64,000 nucleotides of DNA from Pezizomycotina sp. ARF18 (taxonomy: Eukaryota; Ascomycota): assembly GCA_002224055.1 (NCBI GenBank), contig AZLU01000165.1, forward strand, positions 29,180 to 93,179, written 5' to 3'. Each line of letters begins with the position of its first letter. The first letter of the stretch is position 1. A program made the position numbers and the translations under genes. The notes below the pieces were generated by a model. That model ran no database searches. It had not been told where the DNA came from and saw nothing but the letters and a program-made list of their open reading frames with translations. Below are positions 1 through 11,437 of this stretch, piece after piece.

Positions 1-3000
1 TAAAGAAGTTTTCTTCATGAGATTACACAGCTGGAGATACGAAGAATATTTCTACTGATACACTTCACTTCAGGTAGTGAGCTCCTCTCTTTATATAAGA
101 ATAATAATCCTTCTCGTCCAAAAAGAGCTTTCAAAACAGAAAGAACCTTCTTCTTCTTCTCACCAGTGATATTTCCCTGAAAAATCGCCTTTTTGACGGA
201 AATACAAGATATATCGAAGTAGAAGAGAGGAGAAGAGATAGCGGAATGACTATAAGATTCCAATGAACCGTGTAATCGGGTTTATTCCAAAGTGAATAAT
301 TCTCGTATCAGGCGTGTAAGGGAGTTCCTTGTGCCACCAGCAGTATATCAACTTATCCTGCGCTCACTCACTACTACTTATCCTTTAGCTCCCAGAAAAA
401 ATTGGAAAGCCGTCTTAAACGCCAAACGGTCGTACCTTTTTGAAAATACTTATGAAAAAGGAAAAAGAAAGAAAATAATGTGTTTCGGTGTCTGCGATCT
501 GTGTCCCCCGATATTCACGATATCGTAAATACAACTGCCCTTCCGTCCGATTATCTCCCCACAGGCGTATAAAGGAATTTCCGTCCACGGTTTCCGTGCC
601 TTTGTGCAGCAAGAGAGAATTATCGACTATTTTTGACGAATTCACCACGCGAGATCGTAGGAGCTTGTCTTACCGCACGGCCCCAAGCTCTGGAATCTGG
701 AGACTCGACCAGCTATATTTATCGCGAAGAGGTGCTGTATATCTTGAGCTACCCTCGAAAGCATTGCGCGAGTAAATATACCACGCGGCCACGAGAAAAG
801 CGGCTGCTTTTTGATAAACGTGAGAGAGGACGCTTGTAATTTGTTAGGCAAATGGCGAGATTGCTGAAAGTGTTTAACATGCAAGGTTTTTTTTTTTTTT
901 TTTTTTTTTTTAATTCTGTTCCCTTCTTTTGGTTTGAAAATGCACATTACATCGAAACCGGTCCTCCTAAAGATGACTTAACATTCAACGAGGCCTATCC
1001 ATTCGTTTGTGGTCAAGAAAAGTATAAGTGAATTGGCATTCCAGCTATTCAATGAAGGGCAGGTTCGACTCTCGAAAGGCTCTGGTCTTTTTCAGGAGTA
1101 TTCGTTTAAGCACTCGAATGTTGACGACTCAGTTGGTGGAAGCGATAAGTATTCTTTATAAACCATTGTCCTGAAAAGTCGAGTTGAAAAAAAAAAAAAA
1201 ATAAAATAAAATAAAATAAAGAGAGGGAAATATTACCCATGTTAAACAATCAAGAAGTGCAAACATGGGTTTTATTGTCCGAGTGGACTGAGCAACAATC
1301 TCTTAAGCGTTCAAACATTGATGATATATCATGATATCATTATAAAAATTCGGTTAGCTGGCTGAAGAATATAGGTCACCGTTCTAGTGGTGATATATAA
1401 AAAGTGAGCGGTCAAAATATAACCCCGATTCTTATCGATGGTTCGATTGCACAAGCCACTATGGTCCCTCCCCCCATTGAGGTGTATGGCTATAACTCAC
1501 GATGAATGGATGGAGCGACCATATTTACTTTACTGGACACCTATACCGCAAATTAAATCCATCATACTTTTTGAGAGTACCTTCGCGGAACGCTGGAATT
1601 GAGTTGAAAATGAATTTGTTGGGGAAACCCCAAGACCTGCCAGAATGAGCAGGAGAGTAAATCAGACTACGACACGCTCTGCACTTCCAATGTCACGTGA
1701 GAGAGCGCTACTATATTATATAGTATTTGCGCAGATTAACTAGATTCTCAACTTGAGAGAAAACAACATCATTGCAATTTAATGACAGGATACCCTCGCT
1801 GGGGCTCGCCATGAGGTGTCCGACATAAGGGAAAGAAACTTTCCTGCTGACGAATAGCCGTAGGCACGCTGAGGAGGGAGGCCCGGGAGGGGGCCCGCCC
1901 CACCCGAGTCTTGCAGTGAGAGTACACATGATTTTCACGTGACTTATAATTTGTCTCGTCTGACACGATACGCTCGCTGGGGCTCGCCATGAGGTGCCCG
2001 ACTTTAGGACTAATAGCGGAATGAAATGCTACTAAAAAGAGGTTTATAAGCTAAGGGGGGAGGGGGACCCTACCCCCTCAGACTCCCACCCAAGGTAACT
2101 CTAGCCTCGTCCTAATTACCTCGTCCTAATTAGTCACGTGCAAATTATATAGATGGTCCCGCAAATTCTGGTCAGTCTAGAACCCTCCTAAAGTCGGGCA
2201 TAAGCAGTACATTTTTTTTCTGGTCGCTAATAAACCCTCCTTATGTCGGGCATTCTGACCAACAGAATGGCCTCTTTCGACCTACCACGATTCCAGATAT
2301 TGGGCTATATATATAATATAATACGCAGAACCTAGAAGCGAATCCTTTCCACATGTTCAGGATAAAAAACCAGGGGTAGCTTTCATCCTATCTGTGCAAC
2401 CTTTGTAAATAACTCAAGAAAACTATCTTCTTAAAAAATAAAATTTCGCATTGTCCAAATGCAACATTATAGCATGACTATTTACAACCATATTCGCCAT
2501 GCTGACGGACCTTGAGTGAGCAGCAATTTATTCGGATGCCAAAAGACACCTTGAAGTTATACACCTAATCTTCGTTCTCTGGAAGTTAGTCAGTCTGCTC
2601 GCACGGCTATATCGGTTATTTTTAGATGGCGCTTATATTGATTGTGTTACCCTAGGGGGTAAAACTTGTTGTGATCATTATTTGTCTTTCAAAGGCTTCT
2701 ATGACGACTTCCAAGAGGCTCTCGAGTCTCTAAAAAAGCTTCGTTGTCCTTAAGTAAAACGGCGAGATGTTCTTTTGCGAACAAGGGTAGGAGAATATTG
2801 CGAATACACAAGCATATCATGCATTATTATAGCTCAACGCTTGCTACCTAACTCAGTTGTTCAGAGCCAGGATGGGTTTGCTTACTCCTGTGGTCCAGGT
2901 TCGTTTCGCCCTAGGCTCTTTTGTTCGCTTGTTTTCCTTTTCCGTGTCATGGATACAAGAGAAAAACTTTCGGAATGCGCATGGATTAACCGGGAACCGA

Positions 3001-3243
3001 AGCCAGGATGTTCTGTTCCATTTATGGAATCCTTGCAAAAGTTGATTTTCTTATATCAATGTCGTGTCGGCGACAACGTTTGACGGTGAGCACGAACAAA
3101 GAAATAAACCGTTTAGAAAAAAAACGCCACGAAAAAACTGCTAATATAAACTTCGTGCCGTGTTTGATCCACACCGGGCGCCTCTGTGCTACTACTACTA
3201 TTTCGCGTTTTTCTTTCCTCAATATCTTATCATTACTTCATCG

Positions 3244-3277
<34 letters not shown>

Positions 3278-4250
3278 AGGGTCTGATTCTTTATATACAA
3301 AAAAAAGATCGACGTTGCGGCCAAAAATTTCCTCGCCTCGCAACTTATTGGCGATGTGGTGGAATGGGGAATCATACAAGGATGGTACAGATAGTGAGAA
3401 ATCAACTCTTTTTTTTTTTTGCAGAGGCGCAAACGCACCGAACAGAAACTAACTGACATTAACGTTACGAAACGAGCTGCATCAATATCGAAAGAGTCTA
3501 GTGAGACTTTTATGTGAAGTTTTGCCTGAGCTGGGTTCAACTGGCGATCGACTGAAACTCACCACGCCACTACTAGTACTACTATTTTTTTTTTCCCTTC
3601 CCTGCAGCCTGCATGGGCACTTGTCTGCGTTTTTCTCTTATTCATGGTTCGCTTTGAGATGCCACAGAATGCAGAATAATGTGGGCTGTTTGGCATTTTT
3701 TTATTTCCGATCACCCAATGAACGTCACTAAAGCACTCAGACCACAGCGGCACACGTTCATGGCTGTAAAATCGGGGGAGGACAAAGGAGAGTATCTCTT
3801 TCTCTCCCTCTCGTTGTTTCACCAGAAAAGGCTGAGATTTCCCACAGACTCCAGCTAATGAAGCTTCGAAGTGGGATGAACTGGTTTTTATAAAAAGGCT
3901 TAAATGGAGCAAGCTTTCCCACGTCCCAATCCTCCCATCTTGGCTCCGTCATTGCTTGCTTTGGGAAGGCGAAGAATAGAAGTATAACATTTTATTCATC
4001 TGAATCCTATTCGATCTCATTAACTACTCGAACGCCGTGCATTATACTACTACTTATATATATATATCCTCTACTATTTGAGAAGCTGCTTCTTCTTATC
4101 CATCAGGACCTTTTGCACTTCCTCTTTTTCCCGCTGATATTTTCTTCCTGTCCAACAATCCTAAGCCTTTTTATCTTATCGACTTTGTGAGGAACGAAAA
4201 GGCTTAGTATCAAACTACTTCTTAGCCCTTCGCGCTCAACGATAATAACA
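1..4250. other. Gene-free stretch at the left edge
   Basis: I see no convincing coding region in the first 4.25 kb. Open frames are short, overlap on both strands and have no recognisable domain. The stretch holds a T26 run (887-912), an A-rich run after 1187, an A-run from 3246 to about 3274, and the inverted-repeat array described separately at 1796-2253. The sequence just before 4251 is pyrimidine-rich and ends in an A-rich start context, as expected for the 5' leader of the next gene. Confidence 0.6.
1796..2253. repeat. Nested inverted-repeat array, MITE-like
   Basis: Four related short blocks lie here. Two point forward, at 1796-1830 and 1971-2010, and share GGGGCTCGCCATGAGGTG followed by a CCGAC core. 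Two point backward, at 2184-2201 and 2236-2253, and share CCTCC..GTCGGGCAT. They pair by type: the outer pair both read CATAAGG after CCGAC, and the inner pair both read CTTTAGG. A CACGTG-plus-AT-rich block occurs forward at 1936-1953 and in a related inverted form at 2135-2150. A G-rich/C-rich centre sits near 2055-2080, and a 14-bp tandem duplication at 2105-2132. No coding sequence is inside. This looks like a non-autonomous DNA element or a decayed palindrome. Confidence 0.6.
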
Positions 4251-4805
4251 ATGAAGCTACTCTCGGCTCTATTTCTCTGCGTCGCCAGGTATGTACTGCA
4301 ACATCAAAAATCTATCTATATACCATATACGTAACATAATCGCTAACCAAATCTCCCATCCACAGCCTCTCGCCGGGCCTCGCCTCGCTTCGTCATCGTC
4401 GCACCGACGTCAACGCTCAGCGAGATCGAACTCACCCACACCGTAACCACGATCACCTACTCCGCCGTCACAAACTCGGCGACGACGCAGCCCGCCTGCC
4501 CGTACTCCACCACCGTCACCAAGACCGTCTGCCACAGCCATTTTTTCCCTTTCTGGTGCCCCAGGCTACCGTGTATCCCGCAGGAAGTCGCGGTGTTGGT
4601 TGCGCCGCAGACGTGCAGCGGCTTGCCGGATTCGACGCAGACGGTTACGAGGACTTGCAAGTGCGGATGTCCCACTGTTACGGAGGTTGTTTTCCAGGAC
4701 GGATGCGCCGGCTTCGTAAAGGAGGAAGATGCGGTGGGAAGGGAGGCTTTTCTGATTTTTCTGGGAACCATTCTTAACTTTGTTGGATCGTTCTCCGAAC
4801 AATAA
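4251..4805 (+). CDS. Small secreted Cys/Thr-rich protein (frame-broken)
   Basis: Exon 1 (4251-4288) encodes MKLLSALFLCVA, a short hydrophobic signal-peptide start. A GTATGT donor at 4289 and a CACAG acceptor ending at 4365 bound a 77-bp intron. In exon 2 the convincing frame runs from about 4400 to the stop at 4803-4805. It is rich in Thr, Ser and Val, with repeated TVT motifs (HTVTTITYSAVTNSATTQ) and about ten Cys including CKCGC, like secreted or wall-associated fungal proteins. That frame does not join exon 1 in phase, so one base is missing or extra near the junction. The C-terminus (FLIFLGTILNFVGS) is hydrophobic; a GPI signal is possible but not shown. No named family is recognised. Confidence 0.55.
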
Positions 4806-5284
4806 ATCTCTTAATGATGTCATAATGGATTGTATTTATTTTTCATAACATAGGCGGCATCTCATGATGTAATACGTTACTTGAAGTCACAGTAATTATT
4901 TAATAATAGCAAACGTAATATAATAAACCAATAGTACTTCAAGCAGTCGGTCTCTGCTACTTTTTCATGGTGATAGAATACACAATATATAAAGAAAATA
5001 AAATAAATTAAAAATTATAGTGCAAAATTGCATTCAGTAGACGCTAATAGTAGCTTCATTTCAGTAATCAATCCAAGGCATCGTGACATACTAGAAAACA
5101 TAGCTTCATTATCATCATTTCTTTTCGCTAAATGCTCCTCAAATATACTAGAAAGAGAAACCGTCAAATGTAATGACCGCGGTAATAATATACCTTGCTT
5201 TATGTATTTTATAGAACAAGGGCAAAAAAAAAGCAAAAAAGAACAAAAAAGAAGCAAGTGGAGATAGATATGTAAAGTAGCGTA
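4806..5284. other. AT-rich spacer
   Basis: Convergent 3' flanks of the small secreted protein and the minus-strand ankyrin gene. The stretch is strongly AT-rich, with no coding region or RNA seen. Confidence 0.5.
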
Positions 5285-6852
5285 CTATACAGGAATATCG
5301 TTACGGTTTTCCAATTCGCGCGGGGTATCATAAAGTCTTCGTCTCGCCCACTCCTTGTTGCTTGCCTTAAAGTTGACCGCTTGCGCCATCCACCACCTCC
5401 TCGACTCGTCTCCAGAACCCACGGCATCCTCGAGAGCCTCTTCGATGTCGCAGATCCGGTACTCGATCGGCAGCCCGCTCCTCTTCCACCACTCGAGCAC
5501 CTCGGGTTTATTATGGTACGTTGCCGCGAACAGCGCCGAGCTGTCGTACACCAACCTCAACCCGCTGTTGAGCCACCAGTTCAGCACGTCGATCCGGCCC
5601 GAGTAGCTGGCATTGTATAAGGCTTTATCGTACGTAAACGGCAAACCGGACGCTAGCCACCAGTCCAGTACGTTTACGTGGCCGTAGACGGACGCCAAAT
5701 CCATTACACGCCCTACTCTGAGCGTGAGATTCGAACGATTCCACCAGTCTAAGACGTCCACATGCCCGCTGACCGACGCACCCTCGAGTGCGGCCTCGGA
5801 ATAGGACATCACAAGCCCGAGAAAGCCACCAGTCGAGGACGCGTATGTGTCCGTTCCTAGAGCCGAGTCGACGGCGTTCATGCCGTAATTGCGGTATAAA
5901 ACTGGCCCGGATGCGGACGACGATGACGATAAATCGTCGAATTTTGGCAGCGTGCTGGAGTGGCTAAGCCACCAATCAAGCACAACAGGCTCGTTGTACA
6001 TCGACGCCTTGTGCGGTATTGTGGTACCGCCGAGGACCGTTAAAAAATGATTCGGATCCTGCGTCCAAAAATAGGTCAACAGATCCGTGAAGCCAAAGCG
6101 GCACATTATCTTTCCCCTACATCGCTGAATTTCAATGCCGCGGCCGCAGTCCGCTTCGTTATTGTACCTATATGTAGTTTTCCGGATGATATATTATCGA
6201 GTAAGACTCTCTCGTCGGAATTTTCCGTTATCGTGCGCTTGACCTCTTCCACGGAACCTGTGAGGATGGCGTAGTCGATCGGGGTGGCTATCTTCTCCCA
6301 ATCCGACGGACGGCGGAGATACGTTGGTAGGCCCAACGCCATGCTTAGTTCCCAGTCCCCGAGAAAGTCCATGATAGTTGCCCACAGCTCTGACGGGAGC
6401 GAGCTCCTCAGCTTCGTAGAGGTCGGCGTAGACGCTGCCTGCGCGTTAGAAAACATTGTAGCGCCATCTTTCTTTTTCGTATGTACTGAGGACGGCGGCG
6501 GGGGTGACGGAGACGGGGCGTAAGCATAGGTTCCCGGTGACCTGTCGGGGAACTCTACCGTAATCTGACGGTGAAGTTTCGGCGGAACGACGCGGGAGGT
6601 ATGGCAAACGTTGTCGCCGAAAAGGAGGATGTCATGGTCTGCAAGGCGAGAGCTGAGTTCGGTGTGAGAACCCTCAGTAGGCAAGGAACGTAAGTTGAGG
6701 AGGAGAAGGAGGTCGGAGAGGAAAGATGATTGTAGACGGATGTCAAAGAGTGCTAGGTTTCGAATTATATGAGTTAGCTTAGACAAACTATATAAACCAT
6801 GATATAATGATGAACCAGAATGCAGAACGAAGTCGATATCTCGCAAGTTCAA
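5285..6852 (-). CDS. SAP / F-box-like / ankyrin-repeat protein (one frameshift)
   Basis: Two minus-strand blocks abut at 6106 and read as one protein of about 520 residues with a one-base shift in the GGGGAAAG tract there. The N-terminal third has a SAP-like helix-turn-helix (LSDLLLLLNLRSLPTEG..ELSSRLADHD). A proline-rich linker follows, then an F-box-like segment (LPSELWATIMDFLGDWELSMALG..RRPSDWEKIATPIDYAILTGSVEEVKR). The second block carries about five degenerate ankyrin units, each ending in a Trp-Trp motif (GHVDVLDWW, GHVNVLDWWLASGLP, GRIDVLNWWLNSGLR, KPEVLEWWKRSGLP). F-box proteins usually recruit targets to SCF ubiquitin ligases, with the repeats binding substrate; that role is inferred here. 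SAP folds commonly bind DNA. The start at 6852 is the first Met; a later Met is possible. Confidence 0.65.
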
Positions 6853-9273
6853 TCTTTGCGAAAGGGGATGTTTAGTCTCGGGAAACAGCGAATAAGCGAC
6901 ACCGATTTGTTTTCTTGGCTACTGATAAGGTAATAGAGTATAGGGTATATTTGCAGATTCACTTCCAAACCCACCTTCAAGTTATAGCTCTTTCTTTCCA
7001 GAGTGGTTCCTCGACGTGCATCTCGTGATAACAGCTGCCGGTTCAAAATTTTCAATCCCACAAACCCGGTAGTTGATCCCGTTTCTCCCCTTGTTCTTTT
7101 AAACCCTTGAAAAGTTTTTCTCCCTGTCGTGCTGCCGCCTTTTCAACGTTTTCCAGGTGCTCAAAGTAGTAGTATGCAGATCGCTGAAATTTTTATCCCG
7201 AAACAAGCGTTAAAGGAGGAAAGAGAGTTTTCGAGACAAGTTTCACACACGGTTAAACCTCTTCGATCGGTTTACAGCCGAAGGTGATGTCGTCAAGAAG
7301 GAAGAGCAATTCGAAGTTGAAATCGAAGCCACTCGTTATCTACGTCACCGGAAAGGAGTATTTGCGTATCGGTAGTATGCCGGAATGGGATTGATCAGCT
7401 TGACGGTCCGAGATTGAATGAAGCAGGGAAGCTCGCTCGGGCTCTGATTGAAGTAATAAATAACAATTCGGATAACTGAAAAAAGAAGGAGGAGGCGGCT
7501 GATAGTTGAGGTGATGGTGATGGTGATCTTTGATAAATGTTTCACAGGAGAGGGAATTCAAGAATGGGAGATAAAAATCTGCTCAGTCTGCTGAATGTGC
7601 GAGAATTCTTTTGAATATATAATAACACTGAGCGGCAGATAATTACGACGACAGTAATGATATTGAGTATTAAGCAGATAAAAAAAAGAAATTGAAGAAA
7701 ATAGATATATAGCAAGGAAGTAAGTATAAGTAAGATACGGTGGTGGAGGAGGAGTATACAGAAGAAAGGAGGAACTCGGGGGAAGAATATGCTGCTTAAA
7801 CCCTTTTTTCTTGTCTGTGGGCCCCTTCCTCTTTTTTATTTGTATTTTTTATTTCTTTTTATCTTTACTATTTTTTTTTTTTTGTTAAATTTTTTTCTAG
7901 TTACACATTGCGTTTCCGTTCAAGATAGCGACTTTCGGGAGAACACTCCGTACAATAGGTAGTATGTATATACCTATAAAGGCCTAATTAAATGATAAAC
8001 AACTACTTGACTGTAAAAGAGAAAAAGAAGAAACACGATACAACCTTTGTAGAACGTATCCAACCTATATATCAAAAAGGGATTGAGCGGGAGGGTTTAG
8101 CTCTTTTGTATCATAGCGTACAAGTCTCTAGAGGAGAGATACGTGGAAGGAAGGGAGATATCAAGATAAATGTCAAGTTCGCTCACTTTCGCTGTCGGGA
8201 CAAGCTGGATGTCACTTCCGGCGCTCGAAAAAAATGCAGCTGCATCATCCTGCTCTTTTTTCCGTTTCAATCGCTTTTGTATTGTATTCGCTTAAGGTAT
8301 TGGAAGTGGGTTTAGTGGAAGAAAAAAAACGACTTCTTTCTTTCAGGGAGAATTTGACTGGACGGCTTGAGACGGCCATTTATGTCGTTGGTTTTTTTCC
8401 CTTTAATCTTGCCCTGTGGGGTCCACGTGCGGGTGGCCCAGCAGTACCAAGCTGCAGCAAGGTTCGAAAATTGTTAGGTAACAGGAATGTTGGTTAGACA
8501 AGGGTTCGGCAGAGAAAAGGGTGTGGTGCTGCGGTAGTGGGTGGTAGCAGCCATGGTCGTTAAGGTGCTAATCCCCCTGGGTGGATAGCTAAAACGGAGG
8601 TGTGTGTTGTTCGGTCGCCTCTTCGTGTTTCCCTCCCCAATGATGTTAGCACCCCAAGCCTGCATTTGAATATCCCATCGTGGTTTGCATTCTAATCAGG
8701 AAAGAAGGAAAAGGACAATTTCCAACCTTTGCGCCATGCACGACAAGATAATCTCGCCTATGATTCATGCAGCTGTCGTGAGGAGTAGCTCAACATTTTT
8801 CTTTGTGCCTCTATCGAAGAGGAAACGATCGATCGATATCAAAATTTTCTGATTCTTGGTTGCGCACACTGTGTTCGCTTTTTTCAAAAAAAAAAAAAAA
8901 AAAAAGCCTAGACTAGGTGGATTTCTAGGTGGATATCCGGAAACTAGAGAAAAATTAAAATGTATAAATTTTGTTGGCAAAATATAACGCCGCGTCTAGT
9001 GGTATATCAAGGAAAATGCAAAGGGGGAGATATCTAACAGATGTAGAATATAAAAATGCCAAATAAATTCGAAAAGGAAGAAGCAAAGCAAGAAAATAAA
9101 GAGAGAAGAGGTGAAATCCGTGCGTGCATACTCTTATCTATACTATAGATACAATAGCAGATGCTCACCCACTCGGACGCGTACTGTAATGCGACTTACT
9201 CAAGAGAGCTGATGTAGCAGCTGCTCCGTGGTTTTGCATAAAAAAAATGTCAAATGGAATCAAAACAACAGCA
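6853..9273. other. Gene-free spacer
   Basis: About 2.4 kb upstream of the ankyrin gene and downstream of ITT1 (which reads towards it). It is purine/pyrimidine skewed, with T-runs near 7870-7885 and an A-run at about 8886-8903. The open frames seen (for example 7992-8315) have biased composition and no recognisable domain, so I call no gene. Confidence 0.5.
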
Positions 9274-10864
9274 TTATCGGATGACCAGCCCCACCATGTC
9301 TGGCGGCGCATCTGTGTCCACTCCTTCCCATAATTTTTGGTAGCAATGGCTCCAAGATTCGTTGTAGTGCGAGTAAGGGTTCGCCGCCCATAGATAGGAA
9401 CCGCACTGGAAATAGTCAGCACTTCGATAGTGATATATGTAATGACAATATAGGTGGAATTTATTGCACTAACCAGAAGCAGAAATGGGTCTTGCACTGC
9501 GAGCAAATCATATGATTACAACCTGTGGATTTGATGATAGGAATTAAACATGTCGGGCATTTCGTCGACGACTTTTCCAGCCATTCCTAGAAGCAAAGGC
9601 AAGAGCGGTTAGACCTGAATTTGCTGAAATGTTTTCAGAAAGGAGGTTTATTTTCATTCTGGGGGCTTTACTTCTGTCTCCAATTCTTCCTTTGTCTTCT
9701 CACGGTGCGTAATTTTACAACGTATTGTATAACCGTGCCATGTTTTGCCTGCAAGACGTATAGTGAGCATATTCGGCGCTTTGGTAAATATTTCTGGAGG
9801 AGCGACTTATCACCGTTCTGTTTTTACTTACCACAATCTGCGCAAAAGGCCAAACCACAATCCATGCAGATGCAGAGCTGGTCTTTGCCCTCCTCGATGC
9901 TGGACCTCCGCAGAATTTGCGTGGACAATACATCTGGTCCTTATTCTGGTCGAAAGTTTTCTTCCGAAGCAGCTTCAGGTATCTCTTCACAATATCTTCA
10001 TCGACAAGATCTTGGAGCTCGCGGCGGTGACAGGTCCCGCCTTCCGCGGCATCTTCCGCACAACACCATCTTCCCCCACCACTTCCTCCCGGGTATCCTC
10101 GCCGCAAGTAAAATCCAAGCAGTGCACGTTGGATATTTCCCCTTCCTGGATCACCGAAGTGTAGTAATCGCGCAGGCAAGCTTTGCAAAAAACGTGCCCG
10201 CATTGGTGAATTTTGTAGCATGCGCTGCCTTTCTTGGGTTCCATGCAAACGCCGCCTAGGGTTTTTATCGGTCAGCAACTCGGCGCAACTTGTCTGATAT
10301 CGGTTTCGTAGATGCTCACAATTGAATGTCCCTTCATCAAACTTTCTCTTGATTGTCCGACTGTTATAATCCAGCATTTCGAGCTTGACGCTTTGTGGTA
10401 CGGCTAGCGAAAGAGGCTGTGGCAAATTGAACAGCTCATCGGCAGCACTGACGAGTGTATCAATGAAGGCGAATACCGACTGACCCTTGAGCGATTCCCA
10501 CAGCTCATGAAGCTGTCTTTCGACCCATCCAGAATCTCCCTATTTATCCAACAGCTCGAGAGTTGCACATCTGGCGGTTTCTCTTCAGGATATCCATCGG
10601 GAAGCAAGAGGACAGCTTCGAGTGCGGCAGGTGAGATAGTTTGTACTCGTCGATTGACGCACATTCGAGTCGTTCAGGTCCGTTAACGTAAATCTGCTGT
10701 TACTGGTTCGGCGGGTTGATTTCATATCTATACGACCGCCAAATGACCTGTGGAAAACGAATTCCGGGTAGATGGAAGCTACTCTCTAATTTTGGTTGAT
10801 TTCGTCGTAGCAATCAATCGGAGTCGTGTATATCCTCATCTGTGAGCTTTCTAGCTCGGGCCAT
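9274..10864 (-). CDS. itt1: RBR-type E3 ubiquitin ligase, ITT1/RNF14-like (several frameshifts)
   Basis: The domain order is RWD, RING1, IBR, RING2, as in yeast Itt1 (inhibitor of translation termination) and RNF14. The RWD domain has the hallmark LPDGYPEEKPPDVQL and ends in LWESLKGQSVFAFIDTL. RING1 reads CGVCMEPKKGSACYKIHQCGHVFC, and a clean intron (10256-10319, GTGAGC..CCTAG) splits its first Cys. The IBR has YCPRKFCGG and CICMDCGLAFCADCG. RING2 has STGCNHMICSQCKTHFCF. The C-terminal exon reads CGSYLWAANPYSHYNE and ends at TAA, 9274-9276. The start ATG (10862-10864) gives MARARKLTDEDIHDSD. At least four single-base shifts separate these blocks. The family is known to ubiquitinate stalled or terminating translation factors. 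The gene is divergent from PAN2. Confidence 0.85.
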
Positions 10865-11189
10865 TGAGAAGAAGGGAGAGAGAAGCGAAGAAAGAGCTTG
10901 AGAGAAGGATCTCCTTAAGGAAAGGGCGAGCAGTAGATCTAGCGGAACTGCTTGCTCTAGCTAGTCAGTAGAGGCTTCTCCTTATTATTAATAGGAATTA
11001 GTTGATTTGAATTATATATTTTCCCAACAGGTGATAATCGGTGACTACATAGGTAGCTAGCAGGTGAGTTCTAGTAAGAAAGAAAGTGTTATTATTTTTA
11101 TCGCCGGAACGACTCATTTATTCACGGCAATAAATAATGGGACTCGCTTATCTCCAAAATATCGTTAATTGGGTTTTGTATGATACACG

Positions 11190-11223
<34 letters not shown>

Positions 11224-11437
11224 TTGGCCAAAGAATCCAAAAAAAAAAAAAAAAAAAAAAATAATTACTTGAAGAGTTTAAAGGCAATCAGGTATTGTTG
11301 TTTTAAAAAAGCCATCCAACTCTGCTCCACCATCTCTTTCCTTCTTTCTGTGCATCACCTTTTTTCCAGCGTTTCACATCCCTTTAAAAATACATCGACA
11401 ATGACAACGAGATCTATACCGCTATAGCTAGCCCTCC
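10865..11437. promoter_or_regulatory. Divergent intergenic promoter region ITT1 / PAN2
   Basis: This 573-bp spacer separates two genes transcribed away from each other and must hold both promoters. It contains a (GA)n run at 11193-11220 and an A-run at about 11239-11260. Pyrimidine-rich leader sequence (about 11330-11400) precedes the PAN2 start. No individual factor site can be assigned from sequence alone. Confidence 0.5.

Noticed and set aside
1060-1090. GGTTCGACTCTCG resembling a tRNA B-box
   Set aside because: No A-box, acceptor stem or anticodon arm could be folded around it.
3559-3912. A 117-codon minus-strand frame in the left spacer
   Set aside because: It has no domain, and overlapping frames on both strands are as long.
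9621-10259. A 212-codon plus-strand frame
   Set aside because: It is the antisense shadow of ITT1, whose RING/IBR motifs are clear on the minus strand.
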